DNA of 64,000 bases, taken from contig CAZJWX010000012.1 of NCBI GenBank assembly GCA_964549915.1, positions 1 through 64,000 of the forward strand, given 5' to 3'. This document shows, piece after piece, positions 1-9,335 of the stretch. The first letter of the stretch is position 1, and each line of letters starts with the position of its first letter. This DNA comes from JAUZRW01 sp964549915 (lineage in GTDB: Bacteria > Chloroflexota > Anaerolineae > Aggregatilineales > Phototrophicaceae). Position numbers and translations under genes: made by a program. Under the pieces are notes generated by a model that was not told the DNA's origin, did not search any database, and was given only the letters and a program-made list of their open reading frames with translations.

Positions 1-27
1 TGATTGCTCACACCCGCCAACCACCAC

Positions 28-49
28 AAGCCCCAACACGGGCTTTTTT
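28..49 (+). terminator. Rho-independent terminator
   Basis: AAGCCC (28-33) and GGGCTT (40-45) form a 6-bp stem around a CAACAC loop, followed by a T tract to 49. It presumably ends a plus-strand gene that lies left of the window. Confidence 0.75.
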
Positions 50-116
50 GATTCCAGCAGGGCGAGTAGACTATCTGTTTCGATGTGTGCTGGCAGGGCT
101 GCAAGAGAGGCCATTC

Positions 117-1460
117 GTGGAAAACACCGCATCCGAACATCATTTCCTACAACGACCGAACCGCACGATCCTGGCGCTGTCGCTTCCAGTGACGCTTTCA
201 CTCGCAGCCGAACCGATCACTGGCCTGGTGGATACGGCCTTTGTTTCGCAGTTGGGTGCGCCGCAATTGGCCGCGCTGGGAGTCGGCGCAACCGCGCTAT
301 CGGCTATGTTCTGGGTCTTCAACTTCCTGGCAATCAGTGCGCAAACCGAAGTCGCCCAGGCAGCAGGTGCCAGGAATCACGCACGAACTGCGCAGGTGGC
401 ATCGCTTGCCCTGATCCTGGGAGTGATTTTCAGTGCCATCGTCGCCGTCATCTTCATCCCCGGTGCAGGACTCGTCAGCCAACTACTCGGCTCAGAAGGC
501 GCTGTGCTTGATGACGCTGCGCTCTATCTGCGGATCCGATTGCTCGGCGCGCCAGCGGTATTGGCTACGCTGATCGGCTTCGGCGTCTTGCGCGGGATGC
601 AAGATATGCGCACGCCGCTCTGGATTGCCGTACTCGTCAACGCGATCAATATCGTTCTCGATCCGATTTTGATCTTCGGCTGGGGGATCGTTCCGGCACT
701 TGGCGTCGGGGGGTCGGCGTTGGCGAGTACGATCAGTCAGTGGATTGGGGTAGTATTGGTACTGTGGAGCATCGCCCGGCACGTCGGCCTGATCTGGTAT
801 TTTCGCCGGGATGAGATTTCCCTGCTGCTGCGCGTCGGCGGTGATTTGTTCCTGCGCACGGTGCTGCTCAACGTCTTCATGCTGTTGAGCACCCGCGTCG
901 CCAACCAGATTAGCCCGGAAGCGGGTGCTGCACATCAAGCGATCCGCACCGTCTGGATTTTCACAGGCTTGCTGCTGGATGGGCTGGCGATCACGGTGCA
1001 GAGCCTCGTTGGCTATTTCCTGGGTAGCGCACGTGTTGACGTTGCACGCAGGGCATCGTTGCTCACACTTCGCTGGGGGTTGCTGGTGGGGATGCTGCTC
1101 GCGGCGGGGATGCTGTTTCTGACCGATTTGGCTGCTGCTGCCCTGGTTCCGTCGGAGGCGCTGGCGGTCTTCGGCCTCGGTTGGGTGATCGCAGCGCTGA
1201 CGCAGCCGCTGAATGCAATGGCCTTCGTCACCGATGGCATACACTGGGGCACGGCGGATTATGCCTTCCTGCGCAACGCGATGTTGATCGCTACTGGAGT
1301 GGGTAGCCTTGGGCTGCTGCTGATTACGCCCTCTTCGCCGAATGCTTTCCTGTGGGTCTGGATCGTCACTTCGGTCTGGATTGCGTTGCGAATGATCTTC
1401 GGCGTGGTGCGCGTCTGGCCTGGGCTTGGCGCGAGTCCATTACGCACTTCGTCCAGCTAG
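117..1460 (+). CDS. MATE family multidrug/Na+ (or H+) antiporter, DinF-like
   Basis: Integral membrane exporter of the MATE family, about 447 aa, the usual length, with about 12 hydrophobic segments in two homologous halves. The N-terminal half carries the typical opening (PVTLSLAAEPITGLVDTAFV) in which the membrane protein begins straight after a short cytoplasmic leader. The open frame begins at TTG 48, but GTG 117 is preferred: AAGAGAGG sits 6 nt upstream, whereas the TTG overlaps the terminator of the previous gene. By family knowledge it should expel cationic drugs or metabolites using an ion gradient; the substrate cannot be read from sequence. It stands alone and converges on the minus-strand transporter operon, separated by a palindrome. 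Confidence 0.88.
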   Translation: MENTASEHHFLQRPNRTILALSLPVTLSLAAEPITGLVDTAFVSQLGAPQLAALGVGATALSAMFWVFNFLAISAQTEVAQAAGARNHARTAQVASLALILGVIFSAIVAVIFIPGAGLVSQLLGSEGAVLDDAALYLRIRLLGAPAVLATLIGFGVLRGMQDMRTPLWIAVLVNAINIVLDPILIFGWGIVPALGVGGSALASTISQWIGVVLVLWSIARHVGLIWYFRRDEISLLLRVGGDLFLRTVLLNVFMLLSTRVANQISPEAGAAHQAIRTVWIFTGLLLDGLAITVQSLVGYFLGSARVDVARRASLLTLRWGLLVGMLLAAGMLFLTDLAAAALVPSEALAVFGLGWVIAALTQPLNAMAFVTDGIHWGTADYAFLRNAMLIATGVGSLGLLLITPSSPNAFLWVWIVTSVWIALRMIFGVVRVWPGLGASPLRTSSS

Positions 1461-1475
1461 GTCTTAGGTCTTCGC

Positions 1476-1503
1476 GTAGGAGCGATTCAGGAATCGCCCC
1501 TAC
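1476..1503. repeat. Palindromic GGGGCGA-type repeat (copy 1), probable bidirectional terminator
   Basis: Thirteen-base arms GTAGGAGCGATTC and GAATCGCCCCTAC surround a 2-nt centre, with one mismatch. It lies between the convergent MATE and PaaK-like genes. Similar palindromes occur at 3740, 52055 and 60119, so this is a dispersed family. Confidence 0.6.
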
Positions 1504-1521
1504 TACCGATCGTCTCAGTCC

Positions 1522-2721
1522 CTATTCCCAATCCCGCTCATCTTTGATGGTGCGCTCGTTGCTGGGAATCTCATCCACGAAGAGCACTTCGTCAATGCGC
1601 AGGCGAACGGCATTCTGCGCCAGGTCTTTCAGTTTGTCGGCGATGCCTTCTTGCGGTGTGCCCTCTTTCAGCTTCACCTTGATCGTCACGATATCTTTAT
1701 TTTCTGGACGAGTGATGATGGCTTGCAGCCCTTCGATCATGGGGAACTGCGCGGCGGCCATCTTCAGTTGATTCGGGTGCAGGAACATGCCGCGTACTTT
1801 GATCGCATCTCCGCTGCGACCATAGAGGCCGAGCAAATGCTGATTGGTGCCGTCGATGAGTTCTGGCGCAATCGCTCCCAGGTCACCGGTGCCGAAGCGC
1901 ACCAGCGGATAGGCTTTGTTGAAGGTTGTGACCACAATTTCGCCGATGTTGCCGGGTTCGACATCTTCCCCCGTCTTGGGATCAACGATCTGCGCGTAAA
2001 TGTTGGGAGTCAGTACGAAGCCCTCGATGCCATCGCGAGTGTAGCCGATAAAACCCAGGTCGGCTGTGCCGAAGGCCGATGTCGTCTTCATGCCCCATTC
2101 GCCTTCGAAGCGCTGGCGCTGCGTGGGCGTGTACGGCTCGGCGGAGAAGAGCGCCTTCTTGATCGGGAAATTCTCCGGCGTGATGCCCTGTTCCTGCACT
2201 TTATCCAGAATGGTCATCAGGTAGCTGGGCTGCCCGACGAAACCCGACGCACCCAGCGCCATCGTCATCATGATCTGCAATTCGGTGTTGCCGGGGCCTG
2301 TCGGCAGTACCGTCGCACCACAGGCACGCAGCGCGTCGTCCAGCAGCATTCCCGCCGGAGTCAGGTGGTAGGTGAAGGTGTTCAGCACGCGATCCCCGCG
2401 CTGGAAGCCCACATAGCGGAAAGGAGCCAGCGCCAGTTCCGGGTCTTCAGCAGGGGGCTGCGGATCATAAATCGGCCCAGGGGAAATGTAGATGCGCGGC
2501 AAATCCGCCGGATCAATGGTCAGGAAACCGCCGAAAGGGGGATTCTTCTGGTGAATTTCGACGAGCGAGTCCTTGCTCAGCACCGGAATCTTCGCCAGAT
2601 CAGCCGTACTCTGGATGTCAGCGGGGCTGGCTCCAGCATCGTCCATGATCTGCTTGATGGCGGGGGCGTTCTCGTAGGCGTGTGCCACCAGTTCGCGTAC
2701 ACGTTCATCGAAGTTGCTCAA
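1522..2721 (-). CDS. Phenylacetate-CoA ligase (PaaK)-like adenylate-forming protein
   Basis: Member of the ANL superfamily closest to PaaK-type aryl-CoA ligases, 399 aa. Visible landmarks are the central SAEPYTPTQRQRFE segment, FGTADLGFIG (PaaK-like A5 region), a YPLVRFGTGDLG motif (A7), a GRSGDAIKVRGMFLHP hinge (A8) and a C-terminal ACT-like lid. The Ser/Thr/Gly-rich phosphate loop that PaaK proteins carry after the N-terminal helices is replaced by SPGPIYDP (about residue 80), so ATP binding may be altered. TTG 2721 is taken as start because AGGAGAA lies 6 nt upstream; the longer frame from 2754 has no such site. It is the last gene of the liv-type transporter operon, so a role in CoA activation of the imported acid is inferred, not shown. 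Confidence 0.8.
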   Translation of the reverse strand: MSNFDERVRELVAHAYENAPAIKQIMDDAGASPADIQSTADLAKIPVLSKDSLVEIHQKNPPFGGFLTIDPADLPRIYISPGPIYDPQPPAEDPELALAPFRYVGFQRGDRVLNTFTYHLTPAGMLLDDALRACGATVLPTGPGNTELQIMMTMALGASGFVGQPSYLMTILDKVQEQGITPENFPIKKALFSAEPYTPTQRQRFEGEWGMKTTSAFGTADLGFIGYTRDGIEGFVLTPNIYAQIVDPKTGEDVEPGNIGEIVVTTFNKAYPLVRFGTGDLGAIAPELIDGTNQHLLGLYGRSGDAIKVRGMFLHPNQLKMAAAQFPMIEGLQAIITRPENKDIVTIKVKLKEGTPQEGIADKLKDLAQNAVRLRIDEVLFVDEIPSNERTIKDERDWE

Positions 2722-2791
2722 ATTGTCTTCTCCTGTGCATGGTCTTGTGAACAAAAACGAGGTACTGCGTGTACCTCGATTGTACTCTGAA

Positions 2792-3634
2792 TCAGCCGAG
2801 CCAGCGCTTGCGGCGCTTATAGTGCTTGACTTCCTTGTAGCTCTTGCGCTCCCCCATCTGGTTCAAGCCCAGGTAGAACTCCTTGATGTCTTCGTTCTCG
2901 CGTAGCTGCTGCGCCGGGCCATCGAGCACGATGCGCCCATTTTCCATCACGTAGCCGTAATCGGCCACAGCCAGCGCCACCAGCGCATTTTGCTCCACAA
3001 CCAGGATCGACATGCCCTCGCGCTCGTTGATCTCCTTGACGATGGAGAAGATCTCCTTGACGAGCATGGGAGCCAAACCCAGTGACGGCTCATCGAGCAT
3101 GAGCAGCTTGGGATGTCCCATCAGGGCGCGACCAATCACCAGCATTTGCGCTTCGCCGCCGGAAAGATAACCGCTGATGCGGCGGTGCATGTCCTTCAAG
3201 CGCGGGAAGTAACTGTAGACGCGCTCTACATCATCCTTGTATTCGCTGCCGTTCTTGTACGTCATGGAGCCGATGCGCAGGTTTTCCTCAACGGTCAGGT
3301 GGCGGAAGAGCGGACGCCCTTCGATGACCTGGATGATCTGGTTGCGCACGATGTCTTCGGCGGTCATCGTATCCAGGCGCATATCGCCCCACTGGATGCT
3401 GCCGCGTGTGACTTCGCCCGTCTCTGCCTTCAGCAGCCCGCTGATGGCCTTGAGGGTGGTCGATTTGCCCGCGCCATTGGGACCCAGCAGCGAGACGATC
3501 TTCCCTGGTTTGACATCCAGCGAAACGCCGCGCAGCACCAGAATCACGTTGCTGTAGGTCACTTCGATGTTGTTGACGGTCAGGGTACTGCGTACGTCGA
3601 CGAATGACTCTTCCGGTTTTGCAACTGCTGCCAT
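2792..3634 (-). CDS. livF: Branched-chain-type ABC transporter ATP-binding protein LivF
   Basis: ATPase subunit of a HAAT-family importer, 280 aa. Walker A GPNGAGKST, signature LSGGEAQ and Walker B LLMLDEPSLGLAP are intact, and GLAP after the DEPS is typical of LivF. It is longer than the usual 235 aa because of an N-terminal tail and a basic C-terminal tail (KHYKRRKRWLG). ATG 3634 is preferred (AGAGG about 10 nt upstream) over GTG 3688, which has no Shine-Dalgarno. It works with LivG (11367), the permeases LivH and LivM, and the two binding proteins of the same operon. It lies 143 nt downstream of livK, and a palindrome in that gap may reduce its expression relative to livK. Confidence 0.93.
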   Translation of the reverse strand: MAAVAKPEESFVDVRSTLTVNNIEVTYSNVILVLRGVSLDVKPGKIVSLLGPNGAGKSTTLKAISGLLKAETGEVTRGSIQWGDMRLDTMTAEDIVRNQIIQVIEGRPLFRHLTVEENLRIGSMTYKNGSEYKDDVERVYSYFPRLKDMHRRISGYLSGGEAQMLVIGRALMGHPKLLMLDEPSLGLAPMLVKEIFSIVKEINEREGMSILVVEQNALVALAVADYGYVMENGRIVLDGPAQQLRENEDIKEFYLGLNQMGERKSYKEVKHYKRRKRWLG

Positions 3635-3739
3635 AAGTAATAATCCTCTAGATGAATAGTTGTCTTCCTGTTCCTGGGCATTGCTCACAGATGACGTTCA
3701 TCGGCCAGCAATGGACAGGAACCATCAATAACCAGGAGT

Positions 3740-3763
3740 AGGGGCGACTCATGAATCGCCCCT
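3740..3763. repeat. Palindromic GGGGCGA-type repeat (copy 2), possible intercistronic attenuator
   Basis: AGGGGCGACTC and GAATCGCCCCT flank a 2-nt centre with one mismatch. It lies between livK (stop 3778) and livF (start 3634), where a hairpin could partially end transcription or protect the upstream livK mRNA. Confidence 0.55.
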
Positions 3764-3777
3764 GAGAGATCGGGTAT

Positions 3778-5178
3778 TTATTCGCCTGCGGGCACGTCAG
3801 CACCACCCGGACGCAGGTCGGGGGTGTCGCGTTCTTCTTCCAGCGGAACTACAACCGGAACCGGAATCTGTCCGTTTTCGGTATCCACCAGCAGCGGCGG
3901 TTCGCCGTCGAGTACCGTGCCGCCTTCCGCGCCGGCGTAGGTCAGCACGGCCATGCGGTTGCTGGTCGTATCACGAATCGCACCGTCCTGGAAGTTGACG
4001 GGCAGCACGTCCATGGTGTTGTAGTCGATCATCTGCATGGTCTCGTAGACATCTGCCCCCGTAAAGTCGCCGGAGCCGACGCGATTGGCCGTCTGCACCA
4101 TGACCTCAATGTAGATGTCGATGGAGATGAAGCCCGTGATGTAGGCGATGTTGCGCACGGTTGCCGGGCGTTCATTGGCGTCGGCAACTTCGGTGATGAC
4201 CTGAATGCCGGGGTTCTCGGTTTCCGTCCACCACACGAAGGGCAGCGAACCGACGATGCCATTCACAGCCGGCAAACCATCCGAACCGATGGATTGCAGG
4301 CCGAGCAGCCCCACAGATGTATCCAGCGCCCAGTTCACGCCAGAGATCTGCACCTGGTCGGACAGCCCCAGGTTGTTGACCGTCGCGGCAACCAGTGCCG
4401 GGCCAGAAGCGAGGCTGTTGGTGTAGAGGATGTTTGCGCCGTCATCCACCAGGTTCTGGACGGAGCCGGAGATGTCGCTGTCCGTCGGCTGGAACAATTC
4501 CGGTTCTTCGAGCACCTGCACACCCAGGGAGCCGCAATAGGCAATGGCTTCCGGCGTGAAGGCTGCGCGACCGAAGGCGCTGTCCCAACTGATGTAACCG
4601 ATTACCGGGTCGGGATACGTATCCGGATTGTCGGCAACGTATTCGCAGAAGTGACCGAACTGGTCAACGTAGAGCGGGTTGGTCGCGAAGATCCAGCCCG
4701 GTGTCTGACCATCTTCGCCGTAGAGGCCGGGTACCGAACCAGCGGAGATCAGCACCGGAATTTCATCTTCGGCGAGCTGTTCGCGCAGCAGTTCGCTGTC
4801 CAGCGACGAGTAGAGAACCAGCATCAGCGGCTCTTCCGCAGCCACGCGATCATAGATCACCTGGGTCTGTTCCAGGTTGCCGCCCGTATCAACGGTCGTG
4901 GAGTCCGGCAGGGTGATTTCTGCGCCGCAGATGCCACCCCGTGCATTGAAGTACTCGACGGCATCATCGAAGCCAGCCAGCACGGGCTGGGTGATGGGGC
5001 CATAGGGGCCGCTGAGATCGCCGATGTGGGCGAAATTAAAGGTCTGCCCGCTGAGATCGACTTCGCAGGGCGTACGTGCCTCCGCGATGAAGTCCGGCAG
5101 TTCTTCCTGTGCAAGGGCGGTGGGCACAACCGTCAGAACGAGCAGTGCCAGAACGAGGAAAACACTAAGTTTACGCAT
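3778..5178 (-). CDS. livK: ABC transporter substrate-binding protein, LivK family (paralogue 1)
   Basis: Type I periplasmic-binding-fold protein (Peripla_BP_6), 466 aa, that captures the solute outside the membrane for LivHMGF. An n-h-c signal peptide (MRKLSVFLVLALLVLTVVPT) ends in ALA-Q, with no lipobox cysteine at the cleavage site. The mature part begins EELPDFIAEARTPCEVDLSG and shows the FAHIGDLSGPYGPITQP opening of this family. ATG 5178 follows GAGGATC; the frame before it has no signal-peptide character. It is a tandem duplicate of the next upstream gene, with most of the sequence shared, so the pair probably widens ligand range. How a monoderm would hold a binding protein without a lipid anchor is unclear. 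Confidence 0.9.
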   Translation of the reverse strand: MRKLSVFLVLALLVLTVVPTALAQEELPDFIAEARTPCEVDLSGQTFNFAHIGDLSGPYGPITQPVLAGFDDAVEYFNARGGICGAEITLPDSTTVDTGGNLEQTQVIYDRVAAEEPLMLVLYSSLDSELLREQLAEDEIPVLISAGSVPGLYGEDGQTPGWIFATNPLYVDQFGHFCEYVADNPDTYPDPVIGYISWDSAFGRAAFTPEAIAYCGSLGVQVLEEPELFQPTDSDISGSVQNLVDDGANILYTNSLASGPALVAATVNNLGLSDQVQISGVNWALDTSVGLLGLQSIGSDGLPAVNGIVGSLPFVWWTETENPGIQVITEVADANERPATVRNIAYITGFISIDIYIEVMVQTANRVGSGDFTGADVYETMQMIDYNTMDVLPVNFQDGAIRDTTSNRMAVLTYAGAEGGTVLDGEPPLLVDTENGQIPVPVVVPLEEERDTPDLRPGGADVPAGE

Positions 5179-5350
5179 GGGATTGATCCTCACAAAGAAA
5201 TTGAACAATAACTTGTCATTATTTGCGTGGCTCTGGCAACGATGCGATAAAGATAGAGCCAGCGCCTAATAACCAGAATTTGGGATGTGGGAAAACCGGA
5301 CTGTGCCGATTTCCCCAACAAGATATATCACGAACTGCGTGTGTCCGCCA

Positions 5351-6754
5351 CTATTCGCCTGCGGGCACGTCAGCCCCGCCCGGACGCAGATCCGGCGTGC
5401 TGCGGAAATCTTCCAGCGGAACCAGCACCGGAACCGGAACCTGGTTGCCATTGCCATCGTCGACCAGCAGCGGCGGCTCGCCGTCGAGCACTGTGCCGCC
5501 TTCTGCGCCGGCGTAGGTCAGCACAGCCATGCGGTTGCTGGTGGTATCGCGGATTGCGCCATCTTCAAAGTAAACGCGCAAGATTTGCAGCGAGGTATAG
5601 TCCATGCTCTGCATGGTCTCGTAGACATCTGCTCCGGTGAAGTCGCCGCCGCCTGTGCGGTTGGCCGTCTGCACCATGATCTCGATGAAGATGTCGATGT
5701 AGTTGAAGCCCGTGCTGTAGGCAATATTGCGGATGGTCGCCGGGCGTTCATTGGCGTCCGCGATCTCGGTGATGAGCTGGATGCCGGGATTCTCCGTCTC
5801 CGTCCACCAGGCGAAGGGCAGCGAACCGATCAGGCCGTTCACGGCGGGGAGTCCCTGCGGCGTGATCGACTGTAGACCGAGCAGACCAACGGAGGTGTCC
5901 AGCGCCCAGTTCACACCTGCGAGCTGTACTTGCTCATTCAAGCCCAGGTTGTTGACCGTCGCAGCGACCAACGCCGGGCCAGAAGCCAGGGTATTGGTGT
6001 AGAGGATGTTCGCGCCCGCATCCACCAGGTTCTGCACGGAACCGGAGATGTCGCTGTCCGTCGGCGAGAACAACTCTGCTTCTTCCAGCACGGTTACGCC
6101 CAGCGAATCGCAGAATGCGATCGATTCCGGGGTGAAGGCTGCGCGACCAAAGGCGCTGTCCCAACTGATGTAACCAATCACCGGGTCAGGGTACGTGTCC
6201 GGGTTGTCCGCCACATATTCGCAGAACTGCCCGAATTGATCGACATAGAGCGGGTTGGTTGCGAAGATCCAGCCCGGTGTCTGCCCATCTTCCCCGTAGA
6301 GGCCGGGGACGGAACCTGCCGAGATCATCACAGGGATTTCGTCTTCCGCGAGCTGCTCGCGCAGCAGTTCCGCGTCCGGCGAACCGTAGAGCACCAGCAG
6401 TTTGGGATCATCCTGGCTGGCCACGCGATCATAGATCAACTGTGCCTGTTCCAGGTCACCGCCCGTATCCACAGTTGTTGGATCAGGCAAGACGATGTTC
6501 GCGCCGCAGATGCCACCGCGCGCGTTGAAGTAATTCACTGCATCTTCGAAGCCGGAAAGGAAGGGCTGGGTGATCGGGCCATAGGGTCCGCTCAGATCGC
6601 CCAGGTGTGCGAAAAGAAATTCTTGACCGCTGAGGTCAACTTCGCAGGGGGTGCGTGCCTCTGCGATGAAATCCGGCAGTTCTTCCTGTGCGAGAGACAC
6701 GGTGGTCAGTGCCAGGGCGAATAGTACGACGATGAGTAACCCGAGTTTCTTCAT
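5351..6754 (-). CDS. livK: ABC transporter substrate-binding protein, LivK family (paralogue 2)
   Basis: 467-aa binding protein highly similar to the gene just downstream: same mature N-terminus (QEELPDFIAEARTPCEVDL), same central blocks (GLYGEDGQTPGWIFATNPLY, GYISWDSAFGRAAFTPE) and same C-terminal TPDLRPGGADVPAGE. The signal peptide (MKKLGLLIVVLFALALTT) differs from that of its twin, again without a lipobox. The ATG inside the longer frame (GTG 6790) is chosen because the signal peptide starts there and a GAGGAGAGG purine tract lies about 12 nt upstream. It follows livM by 125 nt. Differences between the copies concentrate in mid-protein loops, consistent with divergence in ligand specificity. 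Confidence 0.9.
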   Translation of the reverse strand: MKKLGLLIVVLFALALTTVSLAQEELPDFIAEARTPCEVDLSGQEFLFAHLGDLSGPYGPITQPFLSGFEDAVNYFNARGGICGANIVLPDPTTVDTGGDLEQAQLIYDRVASQDDPKLLVLYGSPDAELLREQLAEDEIPVMISAGSVPGLYGEDGQTPGWIFATNPLYVDQFGQFCEYVADNPDTYPDPVIGYISWDSAFGRAAFTPESIAFCDSLGVTVLEEAELFSPTDSDISGSVQNLVDAGANILYTNTLASGPALVAATVNNLGLNEQVQLAGVNWALDTSVGLLGLQSITPQGLPAVNGLIGSLPFAWWTETENPGIQLITEIADANERPATIRNIAYSTGFNYIDIFIEIMVQTANRTGGGDFTGADVYETMQSMDYTSLQILRVYFEDGAIRDTTSNRMAVLTYAGAEGGTVLDGEPPLLVDDGNGNQVPVPVLVPLEDFRSTPDLRPGGADVPAGE

Positions 6755-6879
6755 AGTGTCGAAACACCTCTCCTCAATCTGTGTGAGCACACTTCGTATA
6801 AAAACGCTTTTGCAAACCGACGTATGCGCCGGATGAGCAACCAGATGCGGCGTACCGATGAGCGCCGACCCTCACGCCG

Positions 6880-8016
6880 CTAATAGGCGTATGGTCGGAT
6901 TTTCCAGGAGTATTTGAGAATCTCCCACCGATACGCGATACCCCTTGGTTCCAGGATCAAGAACAATACCAGTGCGCCGCCGAAGAGAATCGGCTTGAGC
7001 GCGGTACCGATGTTGACCGGATCAATGAAGGGCAGCAAGGGCGGCAGAATGGAGTTGAAAACAGGCCCCAGCGCCGGAATGACGGCGGATGTCATCAGCT
7101 TGACGAAGGCCACGCCGAAGAGCGGCCCCTTGGGGAAGCCCGCACCACCGATGACCAACATCGCCAGCAGTTCGATGGAAATTTCCAGCGAGAAGAAATC
7201 CGGGGTGAGGGTGTTGCGTTCGTAGGCCATCAGCACGCCAGCGATCCCCGCGTACAGGGAACTCAGGAAGAAGGCCTGCAACTTGTGCGTGAAGATGTTG
7301 ATCCCCAGCAATTCCGCCGCGAGGTCGTTATCGCGCACAGAGATGAAGGCGCGTCCCGTGCGGGTGCGGATGATGTTACGCGCCACCAGCATCAAGATGA
7401 TCGACATGGGGACGATCAAATAGTAAATCTGGTTAGCGGTGGCGAGTTCGTAACCAAAAATGGACGGTGGCGGGATGTTTTGCAGCGCGTCTGGTGCATT
7501 CGTCCAGGGCTTCAGCGGATTCTCGATGAGCCAGGGGATGATGAACTGCGCGGCCAGGGTCGCCATCGCCAGGTAAAAGCCCTTCACGCGCAGAGAGGGC
7601 AGGCCGAAGATCAGGCCGACGAAGCCCGTGAAGAGCGCCGCCAGTGGGATCACCAGCCAGAAAGGCAGCGATGGGATCACCAGATCGCCAACGGTGAAGC
7701 CTCGCGCCAGCAACGCGCCGCTATAAGCGCCCACTGCCATGAAAGCGGCGTGACCCAGCGAAATCTGCCCCGCGTAGCCGATCAGGATGTTCAGACCCTG
7801 CACGGCAATCACGAAGATCGCAATCGTATTGATGATCGTCACCCAGACGGGGCCGAAGACATCCCCGATAATGGGAAGCTGCACCAACAGCGGCACCAGG
7901 AGCAGCAAGCCAGCCGCGCCATACGTGCGCAGGAAAGCGCCGCGCGTGCGATTCAGCGCCATATCGTCCGTGTAGGAAGTGTCGAATGTCCCGGCGGGAC
8001 GGATATTATCAGCCAT
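6880..8016 (-). CDS. livM: Branched-chain-type ABC transporter permease LivM
   Basis: Second membrane subunit of the importer, 378 aa with roughly 10 hydrophobic helices. The LivM signature GLNILIGYAGQISLGHAAFMAVGAY is present near residue 105, and the EAA-like cytoplasmic loop includes IGGAGFPKGPLFG. An N-terminal 30-residue hydrophilic leader (MADNIRPAGTFDTSYTDD) is retained because AAGGAT lies just upstream of ATG 8016. It is followed 46 nt downstream of livH, consistent with co-transcription and with heterodimer formation with LivH. Confidence 0.93.
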   Translation of the reverse strand: MADNIRPAGTFDTSYTDDMALNRTRGAFLRTYGAAGLLLLVPLLVQLPIIGDVFGPVWVTIINTIAIFVIAVQGLNILIGYAGQISLGHAAFMAVGAYSGALLARGFTVGDLVIPSLPFWLVIPLAALFTGFVGLIFGLPSLRVKGFYLAMATLAAQFIIPWLIENPLKPWTNAPDALQNIPPPSIFGYELATANQIYYLIVPMSIILMLVARNIIRTRTGRAFISVRDNDLAAELLGINIFTHKLQAFFLSSLYAGIAGVLMAYERNTLTPDFFSLEISIELLAMLVIGGAGFPKGPLFGVAFVKLMTSAVIPALGPVFNSILPPLLPFIDPVNIGTALKPILFGGALVLFLILEPRGIAYRWEILKYSWKIRPYAY

Positions 8017-8062
8017 GTGTTATCCTTCGCAGAAATAAGCTTTGTTCAATAAAACGCCGGGT

Positions 8063-9268
8063 TCAGATGCGTTCGATGCGCTTTTCGCCGAAGAGACCTT
8101 CCGGACGCAATACCAGGATGATCATCAGCACCACATAGGGCGCGAGATTGCTGGCAATATCCGTATTGAAGAGCATCTTGGCCCATTCTTCCGTCAACCC
8201 CAGGATCAAGCCGCCGATCAACGCGCCGGAAATTGATTCCAGCCCACCGAGCAGCACAGCCGGGAAAGCACGCAGCGCCACAAACTGCAAATCCGTATTC
8301 AGCGCGTTCGAATCGCTTGCGCCTACCTGCAAAATACCTGCCGTCCCCGCCAGCAGGGCCGCGATGCCCCAGGTCACGGCGAGGATATTGCGCACGCGCA
8401 GGCCCACTGATTCCGCGAGCTGCTGATCTTCGGATGTCGCACGCATCGCCAGGCCGATGTTGGTGTAGCGGAAGAAGAGGAAGAATGCGCCGAAGGTCGC
8501 CAGCGCGATCAGGAAGGCGAAGAGGCGCGGTTGATCAATGTTGACATCCCCGCCGAGCAAGGCCGCCGTCTCAATCGTGATCGGCGTGTTGATGCGGGTG
8601 TACTGCCCCGGCACGAAGCTATTTTCCATGCCGAAAATCGTCAGGCCGACGGGCTGCGTTCCCCAGATTAGCGTTGTGAAGCCGCTGAGGATCTCCGCCA
8701 GCGCCAGCGTGACCATCACCGCCGCGAAAATCGGCTGGCCGATCAGCGGGCGAATCGTGAAGCGCTCGATCAACAGGCCGACGAGCACCGTACCGACGGC
8801 TGCACCTGTCAGCGCGTTGATCCAGGCCCAGCCCGGCTGGCGGAAGCTCATCAGGAAGACCAGCACCACGCCAGTGATGATCGCACCGAGCAGGACGCGC
8901 CAATCGCGCAGTGCCTTCCAGCTACTGGTTGTGACGACCATCATGATGGCCGCGATGGTCAGTAGGCTGGCCGCAACCACGCTAATCTGGTTGACGGTGA
9001 AGAACGAGAAGAAGATGAAGCCGCTGAACATCATCATCGCGCCGTGTGCGAAGTTGAAGACGCCCGACGCTTTGTTGATGACGACGATGCCCAGGGCGAT
9101 GATGGCGTAAATGCCACCCAGCAGGATGCCGCCGATGGTGCGCTGCACGATGGTGTGCGGGGCTTTTTCGGCGATGAGGGGCGAAAGCCAGGCGATCACC
9201 AGCAGCGCCGCTGCGATGTAAATCGCCCACATGAAGTACTTGTTGTAATCACGCAGTAACTGTGTCAA
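8063..9268 (-). CDS. livH: Branched-chain-type ABC transporter permease LivH
   Basis: First membrane subunit, 401 aa, longer than the usual 290-300 aa because of an extra N-terminal helix (residues about 10-30) and two additional helices after residue 90. Family marks are GGILLGGIYAIIALGIVVINKASGVFNFAHG (broken here over the first periplasmic turn) and RATSEDQQLAESVGLRVRN with VLLGGLESISGALIGG. TTG 9268 is used as start with AAAGGATT about 6-8 nt upstream; no better ATG is available before the first helix. It sits 67 nt downstream of the acyl-CoA synthetase gene. Confidence 0.9.
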   Translation of the reverse strand: MTQLLRDYNKYFMWAIYIAAALLVIAWLSPLIAEKAPHTIVQRTIGGILLGGIYAIIALGIVVINKASGVFNFAHGAMMMFSGFIFFSFFTVNQISVVAASLLTIAAIMMVVTTSSWKALRDWRVLLGAIITGVVLVFLMSFRQPGWAWINALTGAAVGTVLVGLLIERFTIRPLIGQPIFAAVMVTLALAEILSGFTTLIWGTQPVGLTIFGMENSFVPGQYTRINTPITIETAALLGGDVNIDQPRLFAFLIALATFGAFFLFFRYTNIGLAMRATSEDQQLAESVGLRVRNILAVTWGIAALLAGTAGILQVGASDSNALNTDLQFVALRAFPAVLLGGLESISGALIGGLILGLTEEWAKMLFNTDIASNLAPYVVLMIILVLRPEGLFGEKRIERI

Positions 9269-9335
9269 TGAAAGAATCCTTTACCAAAAAACGATCGCTG
9301 CCTGTATACAACCAACCTGGCGGAACGTACCTTCC

